A DNA stretch of 12,384 bases from SIG710 sp045648605 (GCA_045648605.1 JAZROG010000126.1:1-12384), one strand, 5' to 3'. Positions 1-8,100 are shown, counted from the first letter of the stretch. The notes: generated by a model from the sequence alone, not told the origin. Numbers and translations are program-made.

Positions 1-3
1 TGT

Positions 4-83
4 AAGTTTTGATCGACCTTTTTTAAAAGAGCGCGGGGGGACACGCGCCTGTGCTCTTTTCGCCGCCGCAGCGGCGAAACTCC
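4..83 (+). repeat. Dispersed-type intergenic repeat element, left copy
   Basis: This copy has two conserved outer boxes around a variable middle. The first box (4-29) is a 26-bp exact inverted match to 12258-12283. The second box (61-83) matches 12208-12230 in inverted orientation over 23 bp with two differences, and forms a hairpin with arms 61-66 and 71-76 around a CGCA loop, followed by GAAACTCC. The two differences are paired: a G-C pair here is an A-T pair in the other copy, so the stem is preserved. The middle (30-60) is unlike the other copy. It looks like a REP-like or MITE-like intergenic repeat with a terminator-like insert, but no transposase is present and the family is not identified. 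Confidence 0.75.
25..60 (-). terminator. Hairpin downstream of the leftward operon, probable terminator
   Basis: The arms AAAAGAGC (25-32) and GCTCTTTT (53-60) are perfectly complementary and enclose a GC-rich loop with further CGCGC self-complementarity. Read on the minus strand, the stem is followed by TTTT, and it lies about 30 nt past the stop codon of the sigma-like gene. Its ends are A- and T-rich, so it could terminate in both directions. It forms the variable middle of the left repeat element. Confidence 0.5.
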
Positions 84-88
84 CCAAA

Positions 89-481
89 TCAAGCAACCCT
101 GCGTTTTTCCTTTTTTTCCATCATTATTTTGGCGGCGGCAAGAAGTGCCTTTTTCTTCAAGCGAAAGGCGCTGGTTCTTCCGATATCCATCATTTCCGAG
201 CATTTTTCAACAGAAAATCCCTTGATATAGTGATAAAAAAGCAAAGCCTTTTCGTTTCCGTCGTCCATATTGATAATAAAACGGCGAATATCGTACATTT
301 TTGCTTTCAACATTACTTCATCTCCGCCCGGAACGAGCAAAATATCCTCCGAATCATCCTCGTTTTCATGCGGAAAAAAATCCTTCTCATATTTCATCAT
401 CCGAAGCAATTTTTTCGAAGCGCCGTAGCTCTCAAAATATTTTTTCATTTCGCATATAGCATCATTTTCATTAAAAATCAT
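89..481 (-). CDS. Phage-type sigma-70-region-4-like HTH protein (ArpU/DUF1492-like)
   Basis: This is a 130-residue basic protein. Its C-terminal half (about residues 78-115) reads as a sigma-70 region 4-like helix-turn-helix: a hydrophobic helix with LLFYHYIKGFS, then a VEKCSEMMDIGRTSAFRLKKKA segment interrupted only by its turn. The tail is lysine-rich. Proteins of this build are common as late-transcription or autolysin regulators in Firmicute prophages; that assignment is by pattern only. The ATG at 481 was chosen because GAGGTG lies directly upstream and the start falls 7 nt after the upstream gene's stop at 489, as in a translationally coupled pair. An in-frame ATG at 607 lies inside the upstream gene and would add an unlikely 42-residue extension. 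The target promoter, if any, is unknown. Confidence 0.6.
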   Translation of the reverse strand: MIFNENDAICEMKKYFESYGASKKLLRMMKYEKDFFPHENEDDSEDILLVPGGDEVMLKAKMYDIRRFIINMDDGNEKALLFYHYIKGFSVEKCSEMMDIGRTSAFRLKKKALLAAAKIMMEKKEKRRVA

Positions 482-488
482 AAGCACC

Positions 489-698
489 TCACACAGCAGT
501 AAATCCCAAATTATATAAAAGCTCCTCTTTTGATGTGAATTCGCAAATGCGTAATATTTCCCTTGCGGATATTTCGGAAATACAGGAATCACAAACAACC
601 TTTTCATAGAATTTCATTGCAAAATCACCTCTCTGCACAGCACCTCCGCACAACCTGCAAAACATGGGTCTGCAAATTTCTCCGTTATATTTTTTCAT
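489..698 (-). CDS. Small CxxC/CxxC zinc-ribbon-like protein
   Basis: This is a 69-residue protein with two cysteine pairs, C14-x2-C17 and C36-x2-C39, and an extra C9. The spacing is typical of a small zinc ribbon. The rest is a short charged helix ending in a leucine-rich tail, with no signal peptide or membrane segment. Translation starts at 698 behind a perfect AGGAGG (710-705) with a 6-nt spacer, one of the strongest ribosome sites in the window. It is the first gene of the leftward operon and ends 7 nt before the sigma-like gene. I do not recognise the family. A DNA- or protein-binding partner of the sigma-like protein is a guess from the context. Confidence 0.6.
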   Translation of the reverse strand: MKKYNGEICRPMFCRLCGGAVQRGDFAMKFYEKVVCDSCISEISAREILRICEFTSKEELLYNLGFTAV

Positions 699-726
699 AA
701 AAAACCTCCTGAATTACAAATATTAG

Positions 727-755
727 TTGACAAATTCACAATAATATATTATAAT
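727..755 (+). promoter_or_regulatory. Consensus sigma-A promoter for the repressor-addAB operon
   Basis: A perfect TTGACA (727-732), a 17-nt spacer and a perfect TATAAT (750-755) point rightward, so transcription would start near 762 with a leader of about 174 nt before the repressor ATG at 936. The -35 box lies in a 15-bp pseudo-palindrome of the form TTGnnAAnTTnnCAA (727-741). The -10 box overlaps two 12-bp AT palindromes (741-752 and 746-757). Such symmetry would suit a repressor site, but this is inferred. Confidence 0.8.
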
Positions 756-768
756 ATTAGACAGAATT

Positions 769-776
769 CTATTGAC
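769..776 (+). promoter_or_regulatory. Candidate operator half-site CTATTGAC
   Basis: CTATTGAC here is an exact inverted copy of GTCAATAG at 873-880, which covers the -35 box of the leftward promoter. A related TTGAC forms the rightward -35 box at 727. The site lies just downstream of the predicted rightward start point. Three TTGAC motifs in 150 nt could be binding sites of the S24 repressor, but two of them are also promoter boxes, so this is weak. Confidence 0.3.
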
Positions 777-796
777 TGCGATCGATTTTTACGGGG

Positions 797-812
797 GGAA
801 AATCAATTTTCC
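797..812. other. Small hairpin in the antisense overlap
   Basis: Complementary arms GGAAAA (797-802) and TTTTCC (807-812) surround a TCAA loop. The site lies between the two predicted start points, so both opposing transcripts would contain it. It could be an operator dyad or an RNA hairpin. With only six pairs and an A/T-rich stem, chance is a fair alternative. Confidence 0.3.
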
Positions 813-848
813 ATCAAAGCTCTATCGAATTTGTCCGATTACAGAAAT

Positions 849-877
849 ATTATAACGTATTTCCGTAATATTGTCAA
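849..877 (-). promoter_or_regulatory. Consensus sigma-A promoter for the leftward operon
   Basis: On the minus strand a perfect TTGACA (877-872), a 17-nt spacer and a perfect TATAAT (854-849) point leftward, predicting a start near 842 and a leader of about 144 nt before the zinc-ribbon ATG at 698. It faces the rightward promoter at 727-755, so each RNA would cross the other promoter and the two would be antisense for about 80 nt. The bases just after both -10 boxes also match (TATAATATT). Confidence 0.75.
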
Positions 878-935
878 TAGTTTATTTCACATTTTCTTCT
901 TATTTTGGAATTTTTCTGAAGGAGAGACCCTTTTT

Positions 936-1568
936 ATGAGTTATTCAAATTATGAAAAATTGTTGGAACTGAAAAAATCCACCTCTTACAAGGTTGCAAA
1001 GGCAACGGGAATCGCCCATTCCACCCTCTCGGATTGGAAAAAGGGCAGATCTGCGCCAAAAGCCGACAAGCTGAAGCTGATTGCCGATTATTTCGGAGTG
1101 GAAATGAGCTGTCTCGTTGGTGACGGCTTTGAGGAGGGGTGCTTTTCCTTTGCCGAAAAGGATCAGGACAATGTCAAGATGATTCCGATTATCGGAGAGA
1201 TAAGAGCAGGACAGCCCATCATCACAAACGAAACACTTTTGGGATATGAAAGTGCCGACATCGGTGGCGGTGACGAGCGCGATTATTTCTATCTTACCGT
1301 CATCGGAGACAGCATGAAAAACTGCGGAATGGTCGAAGGCTCACTTGTGCTTTTCAGGAAGCAGCAGTATGCCGAGGAGGGCAATATCGTAGCTTGTCTT
1401 GTGGGAGGAGAAAGCGCAACGGTCAAGAGATTTCATCTTGAAAAACGCAAAATATATCTTCTTCCCGAAAACGAGGAATATGATCCCATAATCCTTACCC
1501 CCGAGGATTTTGAAAGCGGAAGCGCAAGAATCCTCGGTGTTGCCATCGAAATGAAAATAAAATTTTAA
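936..1568 (+). CDS. XRE/S24 LexA-like autocleaving repressor
   Basis: This is a 210-residue two-domain repressor. Residues about 18-56 form an XRE-type helix-turn-helix (YKVAKATGIAHSTLSDWKKG and following). The C-terminal S24/LexA peptidase has the nucleophile Ser126 in IGDSM, the general-base Lys164 in ATVKRF, and a likely self-cleavage Ala91-Gly92 in EIRAGQP. In this family, RecA filaments on damaged DNA trigger cleavage of the repressor. True Firmicute LexA has a winged-helix N-terminus, so this is nearer to phage CI or lactococcal HdiR-type regulators. The ATG at 936 was chosen because GGAGAG (921-926) precedes it. A TTG at 831 would add 35 residues with no ribosome site. It is the first gene of the rightward operon and probably represses itself and the facing promoter; targets are not proven. 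Confidence 0.85.
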   Translation: MSYSNYEKLLELKKSTSYKVAKATGIAHSTLSDWKKGRSAPKADKLKLIADYFGVEMSCLVGDGFEEGCFSFAEKDQDNVKMIPIIGEIRAGQPIITNETLLGYESADIGGGDERDYFYLTVIGDSMKNCGMVEGSLVLFRKQQYAEEGNIVACLVGGESATVKRFHLEKRKIYLLPENEEYDPIILTPEDFESGSARILGVAIEMKIKF

Positions 1569-1578
1569 AGGATAAATT

Positions 1579-3531
1579 ATGACTTCAATAAGCGTAGAAT
1601 CCCTCGGCTTTGCCGTGGGCACTAAAACAATACTTGAAAACATCTCTTTTTCCCTTGACGAAGCCGATAAGCTTGGAATTATCGGTGTGAACGGAAGCGG
1701 AAAATCAACCCTTATTAAGCTGATAACGGGCGAATACGAGCCGACGAGCGGAAGCGTTTACATTTCAAAGGATAAAACCATCGGCGTTCTTACACAGGAC
1801 GGCGCATTTGAGATATCCGATCTTTGCTCCGATACGGTGCTTGAGCAGATGTATTCCGCATTCCCCGAATTTATAAAAGCCGAAAAACGTCTCGAAGAGC
1901 TTGAAAATGAACTGAAGGTGAGAGAAAACGAATCGGAAAGCGACATTTATCGCTCACTTACAAACGAATATACTGAGCTTTACAATAGATTTGCCCGTGA
2001 CGGCGGACTTGAATTTCGAGGAAGAGCTGCGTCAATACTCAAAAAAATGGGCTTTGATGAAAGCAGCTTCGCTCTTCCCTGCTCTAATCTCAGCGGTGGT
2101 CAAAGGACACGTCTGGCACTTTCAAGACAGCTTTGCAGAGAACCCGACATCCTCATCCTCGACGAGCCTACAAACCACCTTGATATGGAAACTCTTCGCT
2201 GGCTTGAGAATTTTCTGCTTTCGTACAAGAAAAACATCCTCGTCATATCCCATGACAGATATTTTCTTGACAAGATAACGAACAAAACCCTCCACATCTG
2301 GAATCACAAGGCAAAGCTATACAGCGGCGGCTATACAAAGAGCATGGAGCAGAGAAGGATCGACCGCGAGATTGAGGAAAGGCACTATAAAAATCAGCAA
2401 AAGGAAATTGCAAGGCAGGAAGCATACATTGCACAGCAAAGAGCCTGGAACAGAGAACGCAATATCATTGCCGCAGAAAGCCGTCAAAAGGCTCTTGACC
2501 GCATGGTGAAGTTGGAAAAGCCTGAAAACGATCCAAAGAACATCAGACTTACATTTCAGAAGGGCGGCGAGAGCGGAAATGAGGTGCTTTCGGTCAAAAA
2601 TCTCTCCATGGCTTTTGGAGAAAAAAAGCTATTTGATGACCTCTCATTCCTTGTGAAAAAGGGTGAAAAGGTATTTATCATCGGTGCAAACGGATGCGGA
2701 AAATCCACTCTTATAAAAATCCTTCTCGGAAAGCTTGCCGCAACGGGAGGCAAGATAGAAACAGGCTACAATGTTGAGATCGGCTACTATGACCAGGAAA
2801 ATCAGAATCTCGACATGACAAAAACAGTTCTTGACGAGCTTTGGGATGCTTATCCCGCAATGACCGAGACCGAGGTACGAAACGCCCTTGCCCTTTTCAG
2901 ATTTGTGGGCGAGGATGTTTATAAGACTGTTTCGGTGCTCAGCGGCGGCGAGCGCGCAAGGCTTACGCTCTCAAAGCTTATCCTTTCAAGAATGAATCTC
3001 CTCATCCTCGACGAGCCAACGAACCATCTTGATATCGGCTCAAGAGAAGCACTTGAGAGCGCACTTGAGGAATATGAGGGAACGGTAATCACCGTCTCCC
3101 ACGACAGATACTTTATCGGTAAGCTGGCGAGCCGAATAATCGAAATAAAGCCTGGAGATTGGAATGGCTCGGATATTCTCGACTACGGAATTCTCCATCG
3201 TGGCGCGGGATATGACGAATTCAGAGAATTCCGCGAGGCAAGAGAGGAAAGACTCGGAAAAAGCACATCTGATGCTTCTTACGGTAAGGAAAGCAGTGAA
3301 AAGGAGCAGTATCTTAAAGCCAAGCAATCGGCTTCGGACGCAAGAAAAGAGCAAAAAAGGCTTGAAAGGCTGAAAAAAGAAGCCGAAAAGCTGGAAGCGG
3401 AGCTTGAAAATGTTGAAGCGGAGCTTTACGGAGATGCCGCAAGCGACTATTTAAAAGCAGCAGAGCTTGACACAAGAAAAAATGAGATAGAAGAACGCCT
3501 CATGGAAATATATGAGGAGATCGGCATATAA
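1579..3531 (+). CDS. ABC-F family ribosome-associated ATPase
   Basis: This is a 650-residue soluble protein with two ABC ATPase domains and no membrane segments, which marks it as ABC-F and not a transporter. Domain 1 has Walker A at 36-43 (K42), signature LSGGQ at 171-175 and Walker B with DEPTNHLD at 195-202. Domain 2 has Walker A GANGCGKS at 369-376, LSGGE at 454-458 and DEPTNHLD from 478. An inter-domain linker of about 80 residues (near 250-330), rich in charge and Gln/Arg, would reach the ribosomal P-site tRNA. The C-terminus (about 560-650) is a long charged coiled coil, as in YdiF/Uup-type members. ABC-F proteins act on stalled or antibiotic-bound ribosomes. The linker gives no clear sign of a resistance subtype. 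The start at 1579 follows AAGGA with a 6-nt spacer, 10 nt after the repressor stop. Confidence 0.9.
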   Translation: MTSISVESLGFAVGTKTILENISFSLDEADKLGIIGVNGSGKSTLIKLITGEYEPTSGSVYISKDKTIGVLTQDGAFEISDLCSDTVLEQMYSAFPEFIKAEKRLEELENELKVRENESESDIYRSLTNEYTELYNRFARDGGLEFRGRAASILKKMGFDESSFALPCSNLSGGQRTRLALSRQLCREPDILILDEPTNHLDMETLRWLENFLLSYKKNILVISHDRYFLDKITNKTLHIWNHKAKLYSGGYTKSMEQRRIDREIEERHYKNQQKEIARQEAYIAQQRAWNRERNIIAAESRQKALDRMVKLEKPENDPKNIRLTFQKGGESGNEVLSVKNLSMAFGEKKLFDDLSFLVKKGEKVFIIGANGCGKSTLIKILLGKLAATGGKIETGYNVEIGYYDQENQNLDMTKTVLDELWDAYPAMTETEVRNALALFRFVGEDVYKTVSVLSGGERARLTLSKLILSRMNLLILDEPTNHLDIGSREALESALEEYEGTVITVSHDRYFIGKLASRIIEIKPGDWNGSDILDYGILHRGAGYDEFREFREAREERLGKSTSDASYGKESSEKEQYLKAKQSASDARKEQKRLERLKKEAEKLEAELENVEAELYGDAASDYLKAAELDTRKNEIEERLMEIYEEIGI

Positions 3532-3552
3532 AAATCGAAGGGGGATCAAAAA

Positions 3553-4347
3553 ATGCTTTTAGAGCTTATGCGCGAATATCTTTCGGAAGAAGGCATAGAA
3601 TACGTATCGGCAATTTCGCTCGGAAATTGCAAAATAAATAAGCCTTATCTTATGGAAAAAGCGGGAATAGAAGCAGAAAAGTCAAATGCAATCATCTTTG
3701 CCGTCCCCTATTATGTAAACGAAAAGGATCACAGAAATATTTCGCTTTACGCCATTTCAAGAGATTATCATTTATATTTCTCGCTTCTCTTTGAGCGTTT
3801 GATAACAAGGCTGAAAAAGGAATACCCCAATGGTAATTTCATCGGCTTTTCCGACCATTCCCCAATCGATGAGGTGCACGCTGCAGCAGCCGCCGGTCTT
3901 GGCATCATCGGCAAAAATCGCCTGCTCATAACAGAGAAATATTCCTCCTTCGTTTTCATCGGCTGTATCATTACCGATATGCCATGTGATACCTTTTACG
4001 ATGTCCCGAAGGAATGTGAAGGCTGCGGCAGATGCCTTTTCGCTTGTCCTTGCGGTCTTGAAAGCGAAAAATGTATCTCTGCCCTATCTCAAAAGAAGGG
4101 CGAGCTTTCGGAGCATGAAGCAAATGCGCTCCTTTCATCGGGCACGGTATGGGGCTGTGATATTTGTCAGCTTGCTTGCCCTCATTCTGTGGGCATTTTC
4201 GAAACAAAAATACCGTTTTTTCTCGAAAAACGCATTTCAAAGCTGACAAAAGAGATAATAAATAATATGAGTGATGAGGATTTTTCTGCTCGCGCATATT
4301 CATGGAGGGGCAGAAATACCATCCTTCGAAATCTTGATCTTTCCTGA
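3553..4347 (+). CDS. queG: Short-form epoxyqueuosine reductase (QueG family)
   Basis: QueG is a cobalamin and two-[4Fe-4S] enzyme that reduces epoxyqueuosine in tRNA to queuosine, the last step of that modification. This 264-residue version has the family motifs YAISRDYH (66-73), a probable catalytic Asp101 in SDHSP, and AGLGIIGKN (114-122). It has a bacterial-ferredoxin-like cysteine set at C155, C158, C161 and C165, then C174 in CISALS and C202, C205 and C209 in GCDICQLACP. It ends shortly after the second cluster with a WRGRNTILRN segment. Usual QueG proteins run to about 380 residues, with C-terminal HEAT-like repeats that bind tRNA, and these are absent here. The reading frame is intact and the stop is followed at once by the next gene's ribosome site, so this looks like a compact variant and not a frameshift. 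An A/G-rich ribosome site (AAGGGGGA) lies upstream of 3553. Confidence 0.8.
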   Translation: MLLELMREYLSEEGIEYVSAISLGNCKINKPYLMEKAGIEAEKSNAIIFAVPYYVNEKDHRNISLYAISRDYHLYFSLLFERLITRLKKEYPNGNFIGFSDHSPIDEVHAAAAAGLGIIGKNRLLITEKYSSFVFIGCIITDMPCDTFYDVPKECEGCGRCLFACPCGLESEKCISALSQKKGELSEHEANALLSSGTVWGCDICQLACPHSVGIFETKIPFFLEKRISKLTKEIINNMSDEDFSARAYSWRGRNTILRNLDLS

Positions 4348-4360
4348 AACGGAGATAAAA

Positions 4361-5113
4361 ATGAGCAAGCATAAAAAGGGTGAAAATGAGCATTTACAGG
4401 AGGAAAATCAAAAGCTCCGCGAAAAGATCCAAAAGCTTGAGGGGGAGCTTGACCGCCTGCGCTCGGATATGGGAATGACTGCGGCAAGGGATGACATTTC
4501 AAGGCTTTGGCAGGGGAAATATCAGCTTTCGTTACTTATGACGGCAAAAAGCTATCCTCTGTATTCTGCGCATCTTATACGGAATACATCAGCTTGGGGC
4601 TTTGCAAGCAAGGGGCTTAAATATTTCAGAAGATTCAGGCTTCTTTCAGCCATTTTCAGGTGGCTGACAAGGCTCGCGGTGCTTGCGGAATCGGGTGTGG
4701 CACTTGTGGCTTCACTCTCTGCTTTGCTTGTTGCGCTTCCCTTTCTGCTTGTGCTTGCAGCTTTCAGCCTTACTGCCGCACTTTTCAGAAGGCGCAGTGC
4801 TTTGAAGGAGCTTGGGCAAAGGCTGAATGGCAAAAAGGTTTATGTTCTCTTTGTTTCAAGAGAACAGCTAAAAAGAAAAAACACACAAAACGGCTATTTC
4901 TATTCAAATGCAAAAGATCTCACCTCGGACGGCTCTGCTGTAATTATAGTTTCTCCCTTTTTCTTCTCAAAAAAGGGATTTGAAAAGACGGATTTTTACG
5001 TTACGGCAAGAAAAGAACGAGAAAACATTTATCTTGTTCGGAAAATGTTTTTCTTTATTCTCCGAAGAAAGGTCATCCAAAAGGTTGCAGGCGACCATAT
5101 AACAATGTTTTAG
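4361..5113 (+). CDS. Unknown coiled-coil membrane protein
   Basis: I do not recognise this 250-residue protein. It has a charged N-terminal coiled coil (about residues 8-38, with LQEENQKLREKIQKLEGEL). A soluble stretch follows, then a hydrophobic region (about 104-142, rich in Leu, Ala and Val) long enough for one long or two short membrane helices, flanked by the positive clusters RWLTR and RRR. A basic C-terminal domain (about 157-250) contains GKKVYVLFVSREQL and AVIIVSPFFFSKKGF. The basic residues next to the hydrophobic segment suggest a membrane anchor with the C-terminal domain probably cytoplasmic. The ATG at 4361 was chosen for its GGAG (4351-4354) and 6-nt spacer, 13 nt after the queG stop. 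An upstream in-frame ATG at 4271 would overlap queG and gives an implausible N-terminus. Its place between queG and addB is the only functional hint. Confidence 0.7.
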   Translation: MSKHKKGENEHLQEENQKLREKIQKLEGELDRLRSDMGMTAARDDISRLWQGKYQLSLLMTAKSYPLYSAHLIRNTSAWGFASKGLKYFRRFRLLSAIFRWLTRLAVLAESGVALVASLSALLVALPFLLVLAAFSLTAALFRRRSALKELGQRLNGKKVYVLFVSREQLKRKNTQNGYFYSNAKDLTSDGSAVIIVSPFFFSKKGFEKTDFYVTARKERENIYLVRKMFFFILRRKVIQKVAGDHITMF

Positions 5114-5151
5114 AAGCCCCAAAATCATATACAATATTCGGGAGTAAAAAT

Positions 5152-8100
5152 ATGCTGAAATTGATACTTGGCGGTGCGGGAAGCGGAAAAACTACCCTCA
5201 TCTCCGAAATGATAAAAAAGGATATGGAGGAAGGAAGGCGCGCCATTCTTATCGTCCCCGAGCAGGAGACCGTGGCAAGAGAGCGCGCAATGCTCTCCGT
5301 TCTTCCGCCCTCTGCACAGCTTTCCTTTGAGGTGCTGAATTTCACCCGTCTCGCCAACAGCGTTTTCAGAAAGCATGGCGGTCTTACCTATAATTATGTA
5401 ACGGGCGGAGTTAAGGCACTTGCCATGTGGAATATCCTCCGTTCCCTTTCCCCGCTCCTCTCGGAATACAGAGCACTTGGCGGTGACAATGCCTTTTCCT
5501 CGGTTATGCTATCCCAGATCGAGGAATTCAAGGCATACGGAGTTTCTCCCACAGCACTTGAAAGAGCGGCACATGCAGCAGAAGAAAACAGCAGAATAAA
5601 ATCCAAGCTTTCAGACATGGCACTGATATATTCTGCATATTCCGCATCCATCGAAAATTTCGGAATGGGTGATCCATCGGATGATATCGGAAAGCTGGCA
5701 AAAAAGCTGGATGAGCACCGCTTCTTTGACGGAATGAACATTTATATCGACTCCTTTACCAGCTTTACACGCTCCGAGGAGGAGGTTATTTCAAGGATAC
5801 TGAGGCAATCCGAGAACACCGTCATTTCTCTTTGCTTAGAGGACGAAATAAGACGCGGCTCTCTTCAGTTCGAGGTCATTCTCGGAACGCTCAAGAAGCT
5901 TGAAAGACTTGCCGAAAAAGCCGACCTTACTCTCGAAAAAACAATTCTTTCGGGGAACAAAAGAACAAAGGATGCGGCGCTTCTCCGTCTCTCATCCGAT
6001 ATCTGGCGTTTTGATGCTGAGCCGATGGAGGAAAAGGAATGTAAGAGTGTCCGTCTTATAAAATGCACAAATGTTTATGAGGAAGCGGAAGCGGCTGCCG
6101 CTTGCGTTTCCGAGCTTGTACATGGCGGAATGAGATACAAAGACATCGTAATTCTCGCAAGAAACGTGGTAAGCTACGAGGGGATCATCGACAGCGCACT
6201 TGAAAAAGCCGATATTCCCTATTTCATGTCAAGAAGCACAGATGTTTCCGCAATGCCTCTGGCAAAGCTGATTCTTTGCGCTCTGCGAATAAAAAACAAC
6301 GGATGGAAGACAGAGGATGTTATCACATATCTGAAAACGGGTCTCACGGGACTCGACGAGCGCGAAAGCGATCTTTTTGAGCAATATATCTGGAAATGGA
6401 GCATAAAGGGCAAGGCTTTCCTCGGCGACGACTGGACAATGGATCCTTTTTCCTATTCATCTTCCCCCTCAAAGGAGGGAGAAAAGGTGCTGGAAGCGGT
6501 AAACAAATGCAAAAAGATGCTTTCAGAGCCCCTTTCCGAGCTTTTTGACGCTCTTGATTTAGCGGACAGCAACAAGGAAATGTGCACTGCACTCTTTACA
6601 TATATGGAAAAGCTGTCTCTTGCCGAAAAAATGAAGGAATTTTCAGATGATTGCCTAAGCCAAGGAGACAGGCAATCGGCAGATGAAGCATTGCGGCTTT
6701 ACAACACCATACTTGACGTTCTTGAAATCATCGCATCATATGAAAATGATGACGGAAGATATGACTGCACCGAATTTGAGCAGGCTCTGCGCATAGTTCT
6801 CTCGGAGGCTGAGCTTGGCTCGATCCCTACCTCCTGTGATGAGGTTACTGTCGGCTCTGCTTCGCTTCTCCGTGCAGACAATCCAAAATGCGTCATCATT
6901 ATCGGCGTAAATGACGGAATTTTCCCCGAAAACACAAAGGGCAACACAATGCTGAGCGACGAGGACAAGCTTTTCCTTGCCGAAAACGGCATAGAGCTTT
7001 CTCCCGGAAGTGAGGAAAGCGCCGCAGAGGAGCTTTTCTATTTCTATCGCGCCATTTCCGCCCCATCCGAGAGGCTTATTTTGACCTATTCCGCCTCCGA
7101 GCTTCAGGGAGGCAAGGAAATGCACCCCTCTCTGGCATTTAACCGCACAGCGCGCTTACTCGGGCTCAGAGCGACAGATTATGCTTCTCTGCCCTACCGC
7201 GAAAGGCTTTGGAGCAAAAAGGTCGCCTTTGAATATTCGGTGCTGGCAGACGGAGATGATGGTGAGGCTCTTCGACGCTATTTCTCGGAGGATGAGGAAT
7301 ATTCCTCACGTTTTGAAACGCTCCACACTCCTATCGGCGAGAGGAAATGCGCTGTTCCCGAGGAGATAAGCGATCTTGTTTTCGGAAAACGGATGAATTT
7401 TTCACCCTCCGCGCTTGAAAAATATATCAAATGTCACTTTGATTATTGGTGCAGATATGTTTTGAGGCTTCGTCCCGATGAGAAAAATGTCTTTTCCATT
7501 GCCGACACAGGCTCACTCGTCCATACCCTTATCGAACAATTTGTCAAAGCGGTCACCGATGAAAACGGCTTCAATGCCAAAATGGCAGAGGAAGAGGCAG
7601 AAGAGCTTATAGTGAAGCTGATGGAGCTTTACATCAGGGAAAATATCCCCGAGGGCGATGCAAAAAGAGAACAGGTGGCTCACAGCTTGAGCAAATTAAA
7701 GCACCTTACCCGTCTTCTTGCAAAAAACATCACAGACGAGCTTAAAACCAGCAAATTTACCCCCCGCTTCTTCGAGCTTGAAATAAACGCGGACAAGCCG
7801 GAGGCAATTGCGCCGCTTATCTTCAAGCTAAAGGACGGTACAAGCGTCTCAATAAAGGGCTTCGTTGACAGAGTTGACCTTTGGGACGATGGAGATACCA
7901 CCTATGTTAAGGTCGTGGACTATAAAACAGGCACAAAGGAATTCAAGCTGGATGATATAGAAGAAGGACTCAATCTCCAGATGCTCCTTTACCTATTCAG
8001 CATTTGCTCCGCGCCCGAAAACAAGTCAAGACTCGGATGCAGCGGAAATCTTAAAGAGGCAGGAGTTGTCTATCTCAGCTCAAGGATCTCGGGAATTACT

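Noticed and set aside
482..607. ATG at 607 as start of the sigma-like gene
   Set aside because: It lies within the zinc-ribbon gene in another frame. The ATG at 481 has a ribosome site and sits 7 nt after the upstream stop.
748..776. Second leftward promoter using TATAAT at 753-748
   Set aside because: The hexamer exists because the region is an AT palindrome, but 17 nt upstream there is only GTCAAT. The perfect promoter at 877-849 is the better call.
772..800. TTGACT at 772-777 as a further rightward -35 box
   Set aside because: The position 17 nt downstream reads GGGGAA, so there is no -10 box.
831..935. TTG start giving a 35-residue N-terminal extension of the repressor
   Set aside because: There is no ribosome site before it, and the extra segment is hydrophobic and AT-rich and unlike an XRE protein. 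The ATG at 936 has GGAGAG and begins the expected HTH domain.
5114..5151. Internal promoter before addB (TATACA near 5129)
   Set aside because: No acceptable -35 box is found at 16-18 nt upstream. The 38-nt gap alone is not evidence.
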